Below, one piece after another: positions 52,401 through 64,000 of a stretch of DNA of 64,000 bases. Source of the DNA: Parus major (lineage: Eukaryota > Chordata > Aves > Passeriformes > Paridae). Each line of letters starts with the position of its first letter. Position 1 is the first letter of the stretch. Under the pieces are notes generated by a model. That model saw only the letters and a program-made list of their open reading frames with translations. It ran no database searches and had not been told where the DNA came from. The position numbers and the translations under genes were made by a program. The stretch spans positions 9,553,487 through 9,617,486 of the forward strand of contig NC_031781.1 of NCBI RefSeq assembly GCF_001522545.3. The letters are read 5' to 3'.

Positions 52401-55400
52401 GTGTGGAATTTCACTGTATCACTGAACAAAAATAGAATTAGGCATAAAAAAAGGATATCTGGAGAAGTCTCTGCCTGCCTTCATTCTTGGTGTATGAAGC
52501 CAGACTAGACAGGATTGAGCCATACTTTAAATGAGGACATGATACCCTGACCCAAAGAGGAATTCTCTTTATCCAGAGCAGGAGCCTGCTAAAGCAAGAC
52601 AGAAAGGAACAAGATAAAGCACCAGATTTCCTCTGAAGCTTAAATGCAAATTGTACAGAGGAATGGATCCCTTGAGAACTGAATTTTTGCATTTCTTTAG
52701 CATCTTCTTTTGGTGAATAATTATCATACCTCTGTGTGGTTGGTAAGTGGCATTACTCTTAAGTACAGAAAGGGAGACTGAGATGGGGATTTATTTTAGC
52801 TGCTGGAAGAAGTTGGGAGGTGATTGACAGTAGAGCCTAGGACTGGCTTATGCACTCCAGGCACTGCTCACCCTCCTGGAGTGCACAAGAAAACTGCAGG
52901 GTTTAGTAACACTGGCAAGCACTTGGTGAAATCCCCAGTATGAAAATTTAACAATCATAGTTGAGGTTCCATCTCAGAGGCACAGTGCCATTCCTGAGGT
53001 GTTTTCAGCTGTTCATTGCACTCTACCCAAGGACTTGACTTTCCTGTGCTTCCATCTTCATGAGAATTTCTGGAGTTAAAGACATGCTCATTAGAACTAG
53101 TGCAGGTTAGTAATACATCCTGGGATGAGTTCTGGAAAGGCAAAATGCAGTATGCAAATCTGGGATCAGCTTGTGAAGAAGCCTGCAGCCAAGGAGCTGC
53201 TATATTTGCCTCCAAACAAAATTACATCCTCTTTCCCTGGCTTCTCCCATCTGTGTGTGTGGGGCTGTGAACAGGCAGAATGGGATGGGATGATCCCTAG
53301 GATCTGGGAGGACAACTGGGGTTGCTCCTTCTGTCTCCTGCTTCCTCCACCCGCTCCGTGGTGGCATTTCTTCACGAATAAAGCGTGTCTCAGCTAGGCT
53401 TGGTCTCAGGTTGCGTGGAATCACTGGGGTATTGAAGGCTTTGTTTGGGTCACATGGAGCTTTAATGCACTGGGGAATTAGAAATGTTCTAGGAGTTTAA
53501 GTTCTAAGTGCCTTTATTTTTCTGGGTGACCTTGTGAAATTTCCTTGCACCAGACCTGTATCTTGCCGTCCTGCTGCCTTTATCTAATTTGTTTTCTTGT
53601 GTATGTTGCTGACATCCAGTGAAGTGTAATTTGTTTGAGAAGTGGCACTTACAACAAGGATCCTGCTAGTAATCCCTGCATTGAATCCCTATATACACAA
53701 TGTTCCAGGAATAATTAAAGTCACAAACTTCAATCTTGAGGGATGCACAGGGGAAACCTATCCTGAAATGAGGCTTTCCACATCTGACTTTTCTACTTCC
53801 AGTGCTTTTTAGCACTGTAGGATTTGCTATATTTGTTCCAAGACTGAAGTAGATTTAAGAGGAAGTCTGACATCCTGAATTTACATGTCCTAACAGCAGT
53901 GTTCATCAGTCAGTCTTCTTACCATGTCCTTTCTCTACCCCTTCTCTCTATTAATTTTCCTCAATAGTCTGCAGGGATCATTTGCCAGCCTGATTCAAAT
54001 TCCTGCACTTCCCTGGCATCTTGTTTTATAACATCTTGCATCATGTACTTTCCATTTCTGTAATCCATTTAATCCAAGATACTGAGATGGCTTTGCAGGT
54101 ATTTATTGCATTTCTTTCTTCCTTGTGTAAGGAGGTAACAGGTCATTTATACAACTTAATCCAAAACCTCTTGGCTTCTGGGGTTATTTTTTCCTTTTAT
54201 TTTCCCACTGATTATTCTGGAGGCTGTTAGCAAGAGCAGGAAAGACAGTATAGAGAAGTTGCCAATATTTGTGTCTATTGTTTCATCACGTTGTACCCAG
54301 AGCATGGCTTGGCAGTTCAGCAGTTAAGCCCCTGCAGCCAGTGTCCCCCAGCAAATAATGTTACTGCTGCCTCTCCTTAATTTTTGGAAGTGTTGGGCTT
54401 AGGGTTTGAAATAATGAAATACTGTTGCATCAGTAAATGGTTTTCCATTCCTTTTGGCTCTGGAAGCGGATATTCACAGTTGGGTGAAGTTCATTTTAAT
54501 CCTCGCAAAACCAGAGCTGGATTTGTACAAGTTGTCATTGTTCTGCTTTAGAAACACTCTGTGCCTTCTGGATCCCTTTATCCCTCCCAGGGGCTAATCC
54601 ACAGGCTTGCAAAACACTCGGGGTGACTCTAGTTGCAGGATGGAGGGGTGTCCAGTGTTATCCCCTTTCCCTCCTGCATTACCTTCTACCACTCAGTCCA
54701 GAAAGGCACAGTCGTGTTTGGAGCGTGCAGTTTCTGATGTGTACAGATTGTGGGATGTAATTACCTTCCTCTGAGATACAGTCATTACACTGGCTGTAAA
54801 GAGAGAGGGTCACAGTCCTAATGGGAAATGATTTTAAAGCAATCTTGACCAAGTCTAGTGGAGCCATTTCAGAGCACTTAAAACTCAGCCAGTCCTTCAT
54901 GGCACTTGTGATATGTCCACTTCATGCAGCGAGAGGCATTGGGATTAACACTTGTTGAGGGATAAAGAAAATCCATGATAAACTGCAGCACTGGCTTTGG
55001 GCAAGCGTTGTGTGCTGCCTCGGGGGAAAGGCACTGACAGAGCCTGGGCTTGATTATTATTGTTCTTGATACTGATTTGGAAAAACACAAGGCTCTCACA
55101 GAAGCAATAAGCCAGTAGTCATGAAATCTGCCACCTTGGGCTTCCTCTGCTACAGGAGCTGCTCCTCTGTCCCCAGGCTTGATTCCTGCAGAGGCAAGAG
55201 TATTGTTCCCATTTCCCAAGCAGGTAGCTGGGCAGATACACAGTCCCCAGATCAGAGCCAGATCACTGGTGGATGCACTGTCAGCTTACCTGGGAAGTTC
55301 AGGCTTCAAAAATGTTCCGTCTTACAAGGGAAATTTGGTCAGAGGTTGTTTAATAACAAATACTAGTTTGTGTTATGTTAGAGAAAGACAGGCTTCAGTG

Positions 55401-55859
55401 TGCTTTGGTGCGTGCTGGGGTTGTGCTCGGTAGCAAGGTGAGGAGAAACATTTCAGCAGAGCTGATGGAGGGTGGCAGTCAGCAGTTGTAGGTCATATTG
55501 AGGGGCTCTGGCAGGTCTGTTGGGATCAGGCCAGGACTAAAAAGCAAACACCACTTCACATAAGCGATTTTCTGTATTTCAGTCCTTTACAGAAGCACAA
55601 CAGCCCAAGCTGTGCAGGTTAGCAAAGCTCTAAGCTGGTACCCAGGAGAGCAGGAATAACTAGTAGTGAAATGCTCTATGTCTGATTTTCATCCTTTGAG
55701 CTCCTCTGTAATGTTATTGGAAAACAAAAATTGTTTAAATAATGGAACAGACCAGATGAAATTGTGCAGTGATGCAGAAGGGGTTGAGGAAGGGTTATTC
55801 CTTTCTTTCCATTACTTTTCTCCTCCTGCCTTGCCTCCCAAACGTGGGTGGAATCTACA

Positions 55860-56280
55860 TGTCAGGCGCTAGCGACATCAGCCTGGCCCGGTGGCTTTTC
55901 TTAATGGCAAGAATGAGATTAAATGCAATTAACATCGATTGAGCAAAAACTGCCCTTGGTTTGTATGTGGATTAATTAGCAGTCATCCTTTCAGCAGCAG
56001 CCCTTTGCAAAGCTGTGTTTGCTCCTCCTGGCTCCACTCTTTTCTAGCACATGTCCAAAATCAAAAGCACTGAGCTTGTTCCCTACTGCGACGTCGGGGG
56101 TTACCAGCTCAGCAGGGAGATGCAGCCCCCCAGCCAGGATGATTTTTTATGCAGTCTGCTGACTGCAGAGCTGCTCAGTCAGTGGCAAAATATTTCCTGT
56201 TAAGCAAGGCTAATGACAGGAGCTCTCTGCGAGTTAGAACAATGATCAGAACAATTGTCTGGAGGAAATCAATGTTATAA
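55860..56280. promoter_or_regulatory. Candidate conserved non-coding element with homeodomain and SOX sites
   Basis: This is the most enhancer-like block of the window. It keeps CpGs (GGCGCTAGCGAC, ACATCGATTG, CTGCGACGTCGGGGG, CTCTGCGAG) amid CpG-poor DNA. It carries homeodomain cores (GCAATTAACATCG, GGATTAATTAGCAG). It ends with paired SOX-type sites, AACAATG at 56238-56244 and the palindrome ACAATTGT at 56251-56258. There are no splice signals and no credible coding frame across it. It lies 4.4 kb before the terminal exon of CHCHD6 and could act on CHCHD6 or on a downstream developmental gene such as PLXNA1. Function and conservation are inferred. Confidence 0.38.
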
Positions 56281-56999
56281 TGCATGAACAAACAGGTGAG
56301 TCTCAGAACAGCTGGAGATTAGTTGTGCTGGTAAATAACTGTATTCGGGTGATGCAGAGCAATGGGGAGGTGTCAAGGCAGAGCAAAGCAAGCAGTGTCT
56401 AGGCTCCTGTGAACCAAAGGAGAGAGAGGAGGAAACCAGAAAGACTGTTTCTGTTCCTAGCACTCTGTTGGTGGGGTATGTAGACCAGGAGACTTCCACG
56501 TGAAAGCACTTTCTGGGGTGTTCTGACAATGCATCTGGTGAGTTTTTTGAAAAGCGTCTTTTCTGCTGTCAAGCCAACTTTGAAGACACCATCTGGGGAA
56601 GTAGCCAAGAAGTCATTGGGTGAACTTCCCTGCTTTGCAAAACTATTAACACCAGTACAGAGAAGAAGGAAAACAAAACTCTCTTCATAGCTTTTTGAAT
56701 TAATGTTTTCTGTTGCTGCCAGGCATGCTCCCGGCCCTCCTTATTCCAGTCCCAAGGACAGCAACTGTTGGACTCCTGAAGGATGAGAGAGACAGAGAGG
56801 CTTTTCTGTGCAATAACTATATGGCACAGAAGTGCTGGGATCCATTAGTCAGCACAGCTGCTCCACAAAATAGCCAATACTCTGAGTGTAACAGAACAAA
56901 TTGCACATAACCAAAAAATACCTACAGCATACATCAAACCAAAGTGACTCAAATGTCCCTGGCAGTGCTTTGGGGTGCTAATAGCCCTGCAACAAATGC

Positions 57000-57030
57000 C
57001 TCATCCAGTGTAAAGGCCTTGAACACCCAT
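57000..57030 (-). mobile_element. Possible decayed CR1 LINE fragment
   Basis: CATCCAGTGTAAAGGCCTTG followed by AACACCCA resembles the reverse complement of an internal part of the CR1 3' region, where CATCCA is followed within about ten bases by GGCCTTGAACAC. The match is short and interrupted, so it may be chance. Confidence 0.3.
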
Positions 57031-58793
57031 CTTAGGGCAGGTCAGGATTTTTGTATTTTGTTTGTGCCACTTTCCACACTGAGATGAAAAAGTTGTGCGG
57101 TCACGTTGCCGAGGTCTGCTGTCTGCCAACAGGTATTCTGATGTTGAGAGCTGCCTGCACACGGCAGGGAACTAGGAACTATGGAGATTAATTTCTACTT
57201 TGTCACTGACACTCCAAATGCACCAAGTCATTTATCATGGGGATCTGCTTTCTGATTTCTTCATAGCTGTACAGTGCCCATGTGTGTGAGCACTGCGGTG
57301 CAACTGCTTAAGGGGATGTTAAAACAAAGGCAAGGCACATGGTGGAGGAAACTTGCAGGGTTTACCCTGTGAGACTAACGGCTGGTTAAATAAATATGTC
57401 TTAACACAGCTGAGGCTTGGCAAACAGCGTCTCTGGCAAACACTGAGAGAGGAAGTTCTTCAGGGTCTGGCTTTTCAAGGAGGCAGATTCCTCCTCTGGC
57501 TGAGAGCCTCCAGCAAGGCTGAGAGCTGAGGCACAGAGCTGGCCAGTTGCTGGGGGAGGTGGAGAGGAGGCTGCAGATTCACCAGGCAGCCCCGAGCTTC
57601 TGCACTGGGATGCAGACTGAGAAAGAAGGAACAGGACAGAGGAATGGGCGCATTAGAAAATCTTGCTGAAACTTGCTCACCCTGGTGCTGGGTACCAAGG
57701 CCTCAGCTCTGTTAGGGGACAAGGACATTGGCATTGACTGGACTCCCTTCTCAGCAGGGGTGGGATTTGTGGAGCAGATCTGCTTGCAGAGCTCAGCCCT
57801 TTCTCCTCACTCAACTGGAACCAGAACTGGAAAGCTACTGGCTTTCCCACAGGGGCTGCAAAGTGGCAGGCTGTGTCAGCTAAGCAGCCCATTTTGACTG
57901 CAGTTAGCTCCTGAGCAGGGTGCCACAGTGGTGGAAGAACACGAGTTAGTGGCTTGAAGGCCCCATTTGCTGGGAGAGGCATGGAAGAAAACAAGTGCTG
58001 TATGCCCTCCAGCTGGACTTGCTGTCAGGACTGAACAGATTGCCGTTCCTATTTTTGCTTGTGAGGAATTTGCCTTTTTATGGACATTATTTTCATATGT
58101 AGAGGTGCTGGGCTGGAGCTCATCAAGACTGGAATCTGGTCTCTACCTGGATTGCATTGGCAGTGGCATTAAAAATATCATGCCCTCCCTATGCAAGAAG
58201 GGCACTGTTCCCTCTCATCAGACTGTGGGGGTGCAGTGCACTCTCCAAGGCTGCTCATCTCCTGACTTGTTCTTCTAAGACTGCAGCAGAGACCAGCTAA
58301 TGCCAACTGTGGGGCAGTCATTTTATGAGGAGGCACCAAAACTTCTCAGTCTGAGCCTCAACTCCATTAATTGGGACTATCCTGTCATGTGAGAACAGCA
58401 ATTCCAAACTGCCTGCACTTGTTGCATATTCACCTTGTCTGGTGCATATGCAATGATAAGGGTATGGAGAAGAGGTGAAGCTTCTCCTTCCCTTTACTGG
58501 CTCCTTCTGCTCAAGGTAAGTGCTGTAGCAACCTGGTAGCATCTTTCAGAGAGGATTCCAGGTTGGAACAAAATGAAGGGGTGCCAATTCTGCGCTGGCA
58601 TGGTTGCAATGCTAGGGGGATTTAAACATGGTCAAAGAGTGGGTTTAGTCTTAGAGATATGGTGTCTCTCAGCTCATCAGTTCTGGGAGGCTGGACCCAT
58701 AGGCATACCTGGTATGTGGGTAGGTTAGGCTGGAAAGAATTCATTGAGGTTATGAACTGGCTGTCTTCATTTTCTCCTGAAATAAGTAAAAAT

Positions 58794-58898
58794 ATCATAG
58801 AATCAATCATATAATGGTTTCATCTGGAATGGACCTTAAAGATCATCTAGTTCCACCCCCCTGCCATGGATAGAGACACCTGCAACTAGATGAGGTTG
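58794..58898 (-). mobile_element. CR1 LINE, 3' end, 5'-truncated, minus orientation
   Basis: On the + strand the block starts ATCATAGAATCAATCAT, continues with GGACCTTAAAGATCATCTAG and TTCCACCCCCCTGCCATGG, then reaches a CACCTGCAACTAGATGAGGTTG-like end. This is the reverse complement of the conserved CR1 3' end, including the short terminal ATTCTATGA-type repeats. Only about 105 bases remain, so the copy is heavily 5'-truncated, as most avian CR1 copies are. It has no coding capacity. It is a main marker that the genome is avian or at least sauropsid. Confidence 0.93.
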
Positions 58899-60706
58899 AA
58901 ATATGTAGTCATGATTTTAAACATGAAATTGTCCAACTGTGATATTCTTTAAAAGTGTTTAAAAAAAGGTTTTACCAGAACACAGAAGGGTTAACCACGG
59001 AGTAGCCACAGAAGTGATGTTGGTTTTTGGTTTTTTTTTTTTCACAAAATGTAGCATTCCTGGACACTTTACTGAAGTGTTACAATGTGAATACAGCAAA
59101 TTACTTCATTGCAAAATTGATCGTGAGTTGTTACTGCTTCATTCATTGCAATTTCAGTGAGTGCTATTGGAGTTTTTAAAATATATTGCTCTGTGCATAA
59201 CTTTTAAGTCACTAATGATGAGAAAAATTACCTGGAAAATTAGAGTCAGTGGAGTATTATTGATGGTTCATTTGTCAGATTTCTGCATAACCTTTGTCTT
59301 AATAATTTGGTGAACAATTTTCTCTTTATTCTTGAGTCCTTTGAAGCTTTTCCAGTTCATTGTTGTCAGAGATGGGGCTGTCTTTGGAGATTCAAGGCCA
59401 GCATATTCAGTCTACATTGACCATATATCAGCCAATATCAGCCTGCTGTGCAGAAGCAGCCTGAATGATATCCTCACCTTCTGACAGACAGTGCTAGCAT
59501 CATTGTTTTGTGATGTTTTCCATTCTGATTCACACTGAAGAAAGCACAGCTCCTCTCCTCAGAAAAGCAAATATCTGGAGAGTAGAGCTGAGCTGAAATA
59601 CAGCCCTAATAAAAATGGGCAATGAGACTGTATGCAGTGAAGTGTTCAGTTGTCTTTCTCTAGTTGGCTTTAGCTGGGTCCTCTTAACATGGATCAGTCC
59701 TGTGTGCTCTGCAGAAGGGACACCTGCACGTATGCAGAGCAGGAGAAGGGAGTAGCCTGTTGATGGGCTTGCCCTCTGTGATTGTGCTGTTCCTGTAGCG
59801 CTGACACAACAATGCCATTGCTGCTGCAGGAGAGCTGATTGCCCACGTTGTGGAGTGGGATCCAACACTGATTTCTCAGATCCTCAGGGGGAGGGGTGTT
59901 ACAGTGGTGTCATGTGTATTCTCATCCACTGCTGATGGTATTGTTGGTTTGATTTCTTTGACTTTATAGATGCGATAAGATAAAAAAATGAAGAGACCAC
60001 AGCAGATCTTGAAATCTCCATCCTAAAAACATTGGAAGCTTTCTGTCTTATAATCACAGCTCATATGCTGATACCTGCAGGATCTGAGGAGGTACCACTT
60101 AGTAGGTTTCTGTGGGGACAAAGCAGATGTGATTTTGCTTCGAATTTTAGGAGGGTTCAGGTCTTAATAGCATAAAAGCTGTCAGATATGTCAGGAGTTA
60201 GGGTGGTCTCTGAGTCCCCATTTTCTTCTCACTTCTCTGGTGCTCTTATATTGATCCTGTTCCAGGATGAGAGAGTGGGGGGAGTGTATGTGTCTGTGTC
60301 TATGTCTTTGATGGCAGCTAATCCAAGTGCTCCTGTGTCCTGCTGAGGCAGGACTTAGTGTGTGGCTACACTTACTCTTGTGACTTCACTGCTCCAAGGC
60401 TTAGCTGGAGCCACAGCTGTTCTCTCCCACTGGAGGCCAATGGATTTACAGTCCTGATCATTGCAACTGACCATGTGTTCTTGATCACAGAACCAGCCTT
60501 ACCTTTGTTATCATGAGCTGATTTCTTGCTTCCACAGTCCTCTCCCCTTAAATATCTTGTGTTTTACAGTAGATGAAACATGATGATTTTTATGTGGGAT
60601 TTTCACCCTGCCAATGCTACTCTTTCATTTCTGATGGCAACATTCCCATGTCAAGAGCTGCATAACTAGCTTGCTGCCTTTTTCTTTTGTCTCCTTTTTT
60701 CTCCAG

Positions 60707-60730
60707 GAGCTGTTAGTTAATTCTGGATAA
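60707..60730 (+). CDS. CHCHD6: CHCHD6 terminal coding exon (seven codons and stop)
   Basis: A long pyrimidine tract (TTTTTCTTTTGTCTCC, then TTTTTTCTCCAG) ends at 60706 and is followed in phase 0 by GAG CTG TTA GTT AAT TCT GGA TAA. The protein therefore ends SAAQK-ELLVNSG. Counted from the last CHCH cysteine the tail is 13 residues, the same as the tail of paralogue CHCHD3, which ends in Gly-Gly after a Leu-containing stretch. Human CHCHD6, as I recall it, has only a glycine after the shared exon end. Phase, acceptor strength, paralogue-like tail length and a poly(A) signal about 500 bases on all support the call. There is no transcript evidence here, and other acceptors in the 36 kb intron could be used. 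Confidence 0.77.
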   Translation, partial: ELLVNSG

Positions 60731-61260
60731 ACATCACCCGCCAAAGAGCAGTGGACAAGGAGCAGAGACGCCCTTGGAAGCCCCATCATCCTGGACAGAC
60801 ACTGACCCCTACCAGTGCCTTCTGCCCTCCATGACCAAGACAATACAACATGATTCCTCTTCTAACTGCCTGCATGTATCAGTCTCAGTGGATGTTTCTG
60901 GAGTTGGGAGAAGGGTCCCAAGAGGGGGGAAATGCTATAATTTCTTTTCACTTTTTGGGATGTAAAGAATTGTGCTGCCCCCAGGTGCTTTCAGCACATC
61001 TTGTAGCTTGGAGTGATGCCCCAACATAAACCTGGTTCACCCAGTCCCAACTTTGGTTTCACCAACCTACATCTGCGTTTCAAGAGCTGTTGCCTCTGTT
61101 TGTTTGCTCTGGAGAAGGGTTCTGAAGTATTTGGAAGTAACCCTGAGCAGCTTGTTAGGATTAACTGTTCCTAGCATGCTCCCATTGGTTACAGCAGCAA
61201 GCACTTTCCTTCTCTTCCAAGGTTCCCTCCTAAACAATAAAGTGTTTAACAGTCACTGTG
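60731..61260 (+). other. CHCHD6: CHCHD6 3' UTR
   Basis: This is the non-coding part of the terminal exon, about 530 bases, from the TAA stop to shortly after the AATAAA signal. The 63-codon frame at 60774-60965 and the 71-codon frame at 61053-61268 lie inside it and look like chance frames. The exact cleavage position is not known; a CA dinucleotide near 61255 fits the usual distance. Confidence 0.7.
61236..61241 (+). terminator. CHCHD6: Poly(A) signal AATAAA for CHCHD6
   Basis: A canonical AATAAA sits in CTAAACAATAAAGTGTT. It is followed about 17-30 bases later by CACTGTGTGCTGTGAG, a GU-rich downstream element. It is the first canonical signal I see after the stop codon at 60728. Confidence 0.75.
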
Positions 61261-64000
61261 TGCTGTGAGATACTTTTCAGTCCCATGAGTTTGTAAACTG
61301 CTGTTTTCTGCCTACTGCCAATGCCAACAAAAACCCCAAATGTGTGTGAGGAGTAGCAGTATTTCAAGTCACAGTTTATAAATCACAAAACTTGTTCGTT
61401 TTGGTCCCAGGATGACTGGCTTCTTTCAAAGTACTTGGTTGCAAAGTCCTGGCTGAAGGGAACCCGTGGTAGGGAATCATACTGGAAAAACCTTTGCCTG
61501 CTGGCTGCAGAGCCCAAGTTATCTTTCTTTCCATGACCTCTTGTGTACAGTTCCTGCTGTGTCTGCCATAAACCACCATCCCTTTCATTCTTGTGCTCTG
61601 TGTTGGGCCCTCTGCTTGCTGCCTGAGGAATGGAGGAATCTGGGTACATCTGGAATCTTATTCTCCTAGAGGAAGGTGTGGTGGAATTGCAAAAGGCCTG
61701 TCAGCAAACCAGAGGAGCAGGTCTAGTTTGGTAACCTGATTCCTTTTCTCTGGGTAGAGCTTCTCTGTCTGGCAGCATTAGCTTCCTCTGTCCTCTCTGA
61801 CTGTATCTGACAGTTTTTGAAGAATGTGAACATGGATTTTTGGAGGTCGTGTCAGAGTTTAATGCGGTGTTTATGAAAATGGATGACGGGGGCTGAGGAT
61901 TGTTTTCTGTGTTATATTCTGCTTCGTCTCTTTTTTCTTTAGATAGCAACTTAGTGCTTTACATCTTCATTAAAGCAACAAAATGCCTTTCCTTCTTATT
62001 GAGGGCTGATGCCACAACACTTTTCATCCTCAGAAGTGATGTTTGCTTACGCATGGCTTATCTCTGTTAGCCTCAGATCTTGTAAAAATTCCAGCTCTGC
62101 ATCTTTGTGTAGGTCAAACTTGCTGTCCCCCAGTGAGGAAGAGCAAGTTTTCCAAAACAAAGTAGGACAATTAGAGCCCTCAGATCTGTTGGAGCAGGAC
62201 TGTGTGGGCTTTTGCTGCTGCTGCCATGCCAACTTTTGGATCTGCTTGGGCTAGCCACAGAACTTCTGACTCTGCAGGCAGAGATTTAGAGCAGCAAGGT
62301 CTGTCCCTGACTAGGTTTGAAATTATTATTGGTCTGAAGAGAAAAGTATGTATTTTGTCTCTTCCTCATTTTCCTCTTGCCCCTATCCAGCATTGCCTTG
62401 GCATAAGTAATTTGCATCTTATTATTTCAGCTGCCCTAAATTGGGGGACACTGTCATGCCAGGGCTGATTATTTGGCGGCTCTGGGCAATTTTCTCTGTT
62501 AGGCAACTGTAATACATTTTCATGTTCTTTTATAATGAGCTTTATTTACCAAATTGGCAATTCCTCTGTTGAGAAATAACTGATTACAGCATTCAGGGAG
62601 TTGCTGTCATCTCAAGATACGCAGGTGTCTGTGGAACATAACCAGATGTGATCATTCAGACAGTGAACTCAATTGGGGTGGGGGGGAAATATCAGCCATA
62701 AAATCATAAATGTAACAGCTACAGCTAATGTTGGCCAGGTGCATTGCGGCTGTTTGCAGCCCAACAAGGACAAAGTGGCACTCGAAGGCCATCCACTGCC
62801 TCCAGATGAGGGACTGCACTGCTTGTTTGTTAGCTGAAAATACACCTCTTACCTTTCACTGCACTTCAATACTGGCTTGCCTGACTCTGTCTCCAAAAGT
62901 TTCTGAGGACAGACATTCATTTGTGGCACAGCCTTGAAATGAGAAACTCCTCTGTCCTGCTGTGTTGGGTTTAATTTTAGCTTACTCTGTGCTGGATGTC
63001 TACAAACTTCTTGGTGATCATGTCCGTGGGGACTGTGGTCCCAAATGCCTTTCAGGCAGTTCCTTTCCTTTGGTGTTTCCTAGTGGCCAGGAGCACTTCT
63101 GTTGCTGCTCTTGCCTTAATCACCAGCTCAGACATGTGAGCCTGGGGGAAAATATGATTACCAGGGATGTCAATAGGAAACTGCTGAAGATGAAGTTCAG
63201 TTGCAGAGTCTCGGCTGCTATCCAAGTAAAAATGTGCAGATAACAGAGCTTCTTGAGTTGAATGTTTTCTCTTCCCCCTCATCCTCGCTGCCCCTGTAGT
63301 ACCAAGGCCCTTTCAAAGAAGGAAGAAGCCCTGTACCTTCTATTAGGCTCCCTCTTTGTATGTTTCTCCTTGACTGCTTGTTGGATATTCAGAGCAATTT
63401 TTTTCTGTGCAAGATTGTGACAGCAGGTGTCAGTTGTGCTCCAGAGTGGCAGAGATCATTATTCCTGGAGCCTGGTGTCCAGTGTTGAATAGATGTCCTT
63501 TCCACACTGCTACCACCACAGCTGGCATTAATGGACAACTTAGGACAGCAGGATAAACAAGGTCTAAATCTATTGTGGAAGCTGAATTAGAGACAGTTTC
63601 CTCCAAAGGCAACTTTGAGGTGGGGTAGAGGCAGCCACACTGCTGTCTGTGCTGCATGTGCTGGATAGAAAGAAGCTCTTTTGTGACCAGGGGTATCTGT
63701 GAGCTGTTTCACCAACTAAAACCAAACCTGCCCATGGCCAGGAGCAGCTTGGGCACAGTGCTCCCTTCAGCTGAGCAGTGCATGTCCATTTTGCTTGCCT
63801 GGTTATTGCACTTCTCTGCAAACTGGGTAATTCTGTGTACAAATGCATCCAGGGATTCGGATGCAATGCTCACAATTGTGGTAATTTCATGTGAAAATAC
63901 AGCTTGCAGAGTGCCTGCTTTAAGAGTATGAATTGTTTTAAAACTTGCCAGATGAATGGAAAGAACAACCTTTTTATTCATGCATAATTTCTTAGTGTTG
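61261..64000. other. Downstream flank of CHCHD6 (intergenic)
   Basis: No exon with good splice sites and recognisable protein was found. The block at 62660-62830 (ATAAAATCATAAATGTAACA, then CpG-bearing ATTGCGGC and CACTCGAAGG) may be a conserved element, but the evidence is thin. A G7 run lies near 62680. In mammals PLXNA1 follows CHCHD6 on the same strand; its promoter or exons are not in this window. Confidence 0.65.

Larger units (their letters stand above)
24618..60706 (+). other. CHCHD6: CHCHD6 last intron (36 kb)
   Basis: The intron runs from donor GTAACA at 24618 to the pyrimidine-rich acceptor ending CTTTTTTCTCCAG at 60706. Its length depends on the terminal exon call at 60707. Reading through the donor would add 25 mostly hydrophobic residues before a TAG at 24693-24695. 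The intron holds the decamer CA microsatellite (42259-42337), the A/C-only tract (49266-49371), polypyrimidine tracts (39250-39415, 50266-50345, 50643-50695), one CR1 fragment (58794-58898) and a possible second (57000-57030). Candidate enhancer blocks lie at 25900-26110, 45690-45830, 48480-48760, 52240-52400 and 55860-56280. Long ORFs in this intron (for example 28893-29462, 33295-33759, 35472-35993, 46614-47228, 48049-48776) show no recognisable protein. The rest is plain intron. Confidence 0.78.

Noticed and set aside
56715..56790. Acceptor-like TTCTGTTGCTGCCAG with a phase-0 frame that stops after 18 codons
   Set aside because: The tail shows no likeness to CHCHD6 or CHCHD3 ends, and no clear poly(A) signal follows as at 60707.
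60774..60965. 63-codon ORF after the CHCHD6 stop
   Set aside because: It lies in the predicted 3' UTR and shows no recognisable protein.
1..64000. Search for CRISPR arrays, operons, rRNA, tRNA, phage or other bacterial systems
   Set aside because: The sequence is a vertebrate intron-rich locus; no such arrays or genes were seen by eye on either strand.

Overview
The window looks like one stretch of a bird genome that lies almost entirely inside a single nuclear gene, CHCHD6 (also called MIC25 or CHCM1), on the + strand. The vertebrate reading rests on GT-AG spliced coding exons separated by tens of kilobases, on general CpG depletion and on dense stop codons in all frames. The avian reading rests mainly on a truncated CR1 LINE end at about 58.8 kb with the typical ATTCTATGA-type terminus, and on the low repeat density. 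The species cannot be named from the sequence.

The window carries the last three coding exons of CHCHD6. They are 8978-9048 (end of the helical region before the CHCH domain), 24482-24617 (the whole twin CX9C CHCH domain) and 60707-60730 (seven codons and the stop). A 3' UTR of about 530 bases follows, with an AATAAA signal at 61236-61241. The reading frame is continuous across both junctions: AA + G makes one lysine codon at the first, and the second is phase 0. Together the exons give the C-terminal 76 residues of a MICOS subunit. This protein is imported through the disulphide relay of the intermembrane space and helps hold cristae junctions.

Region by region: 1-8977 is the 3' part of an intron that starts upstream. 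9049-24481 is a 15.4 kb intron, and 24618-60706 is a 36 kb last intron. 61261-64000 is downstream flank; by mammalian synteny PLXNA1 would lie further out, but no exon of it is visible here. The introns hold simple-sequence tracts: a decamer CA microsatellite at 42.26 kb, an A/C-only tract at 49.27 kb and several polypyrimidine tracts. They also hold one clear CR1 fragment and several blocks whose base composition and clustered binding motifs suggest conserved non-coding enhancers. The best of these are at 15.2-15.5, 12.3-12.6, 45.7-45.8 and 55.86-56.28 kb. These blocks are inferences and need an alignment to confirm.

I found no convincing second protein gene, no RNA gene, no CRISPR array and no novel multi-gene system. 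The many open frames of 60-200 codons are chance frames: they lack homology, they overlap each other on both strands and they have no splice context.
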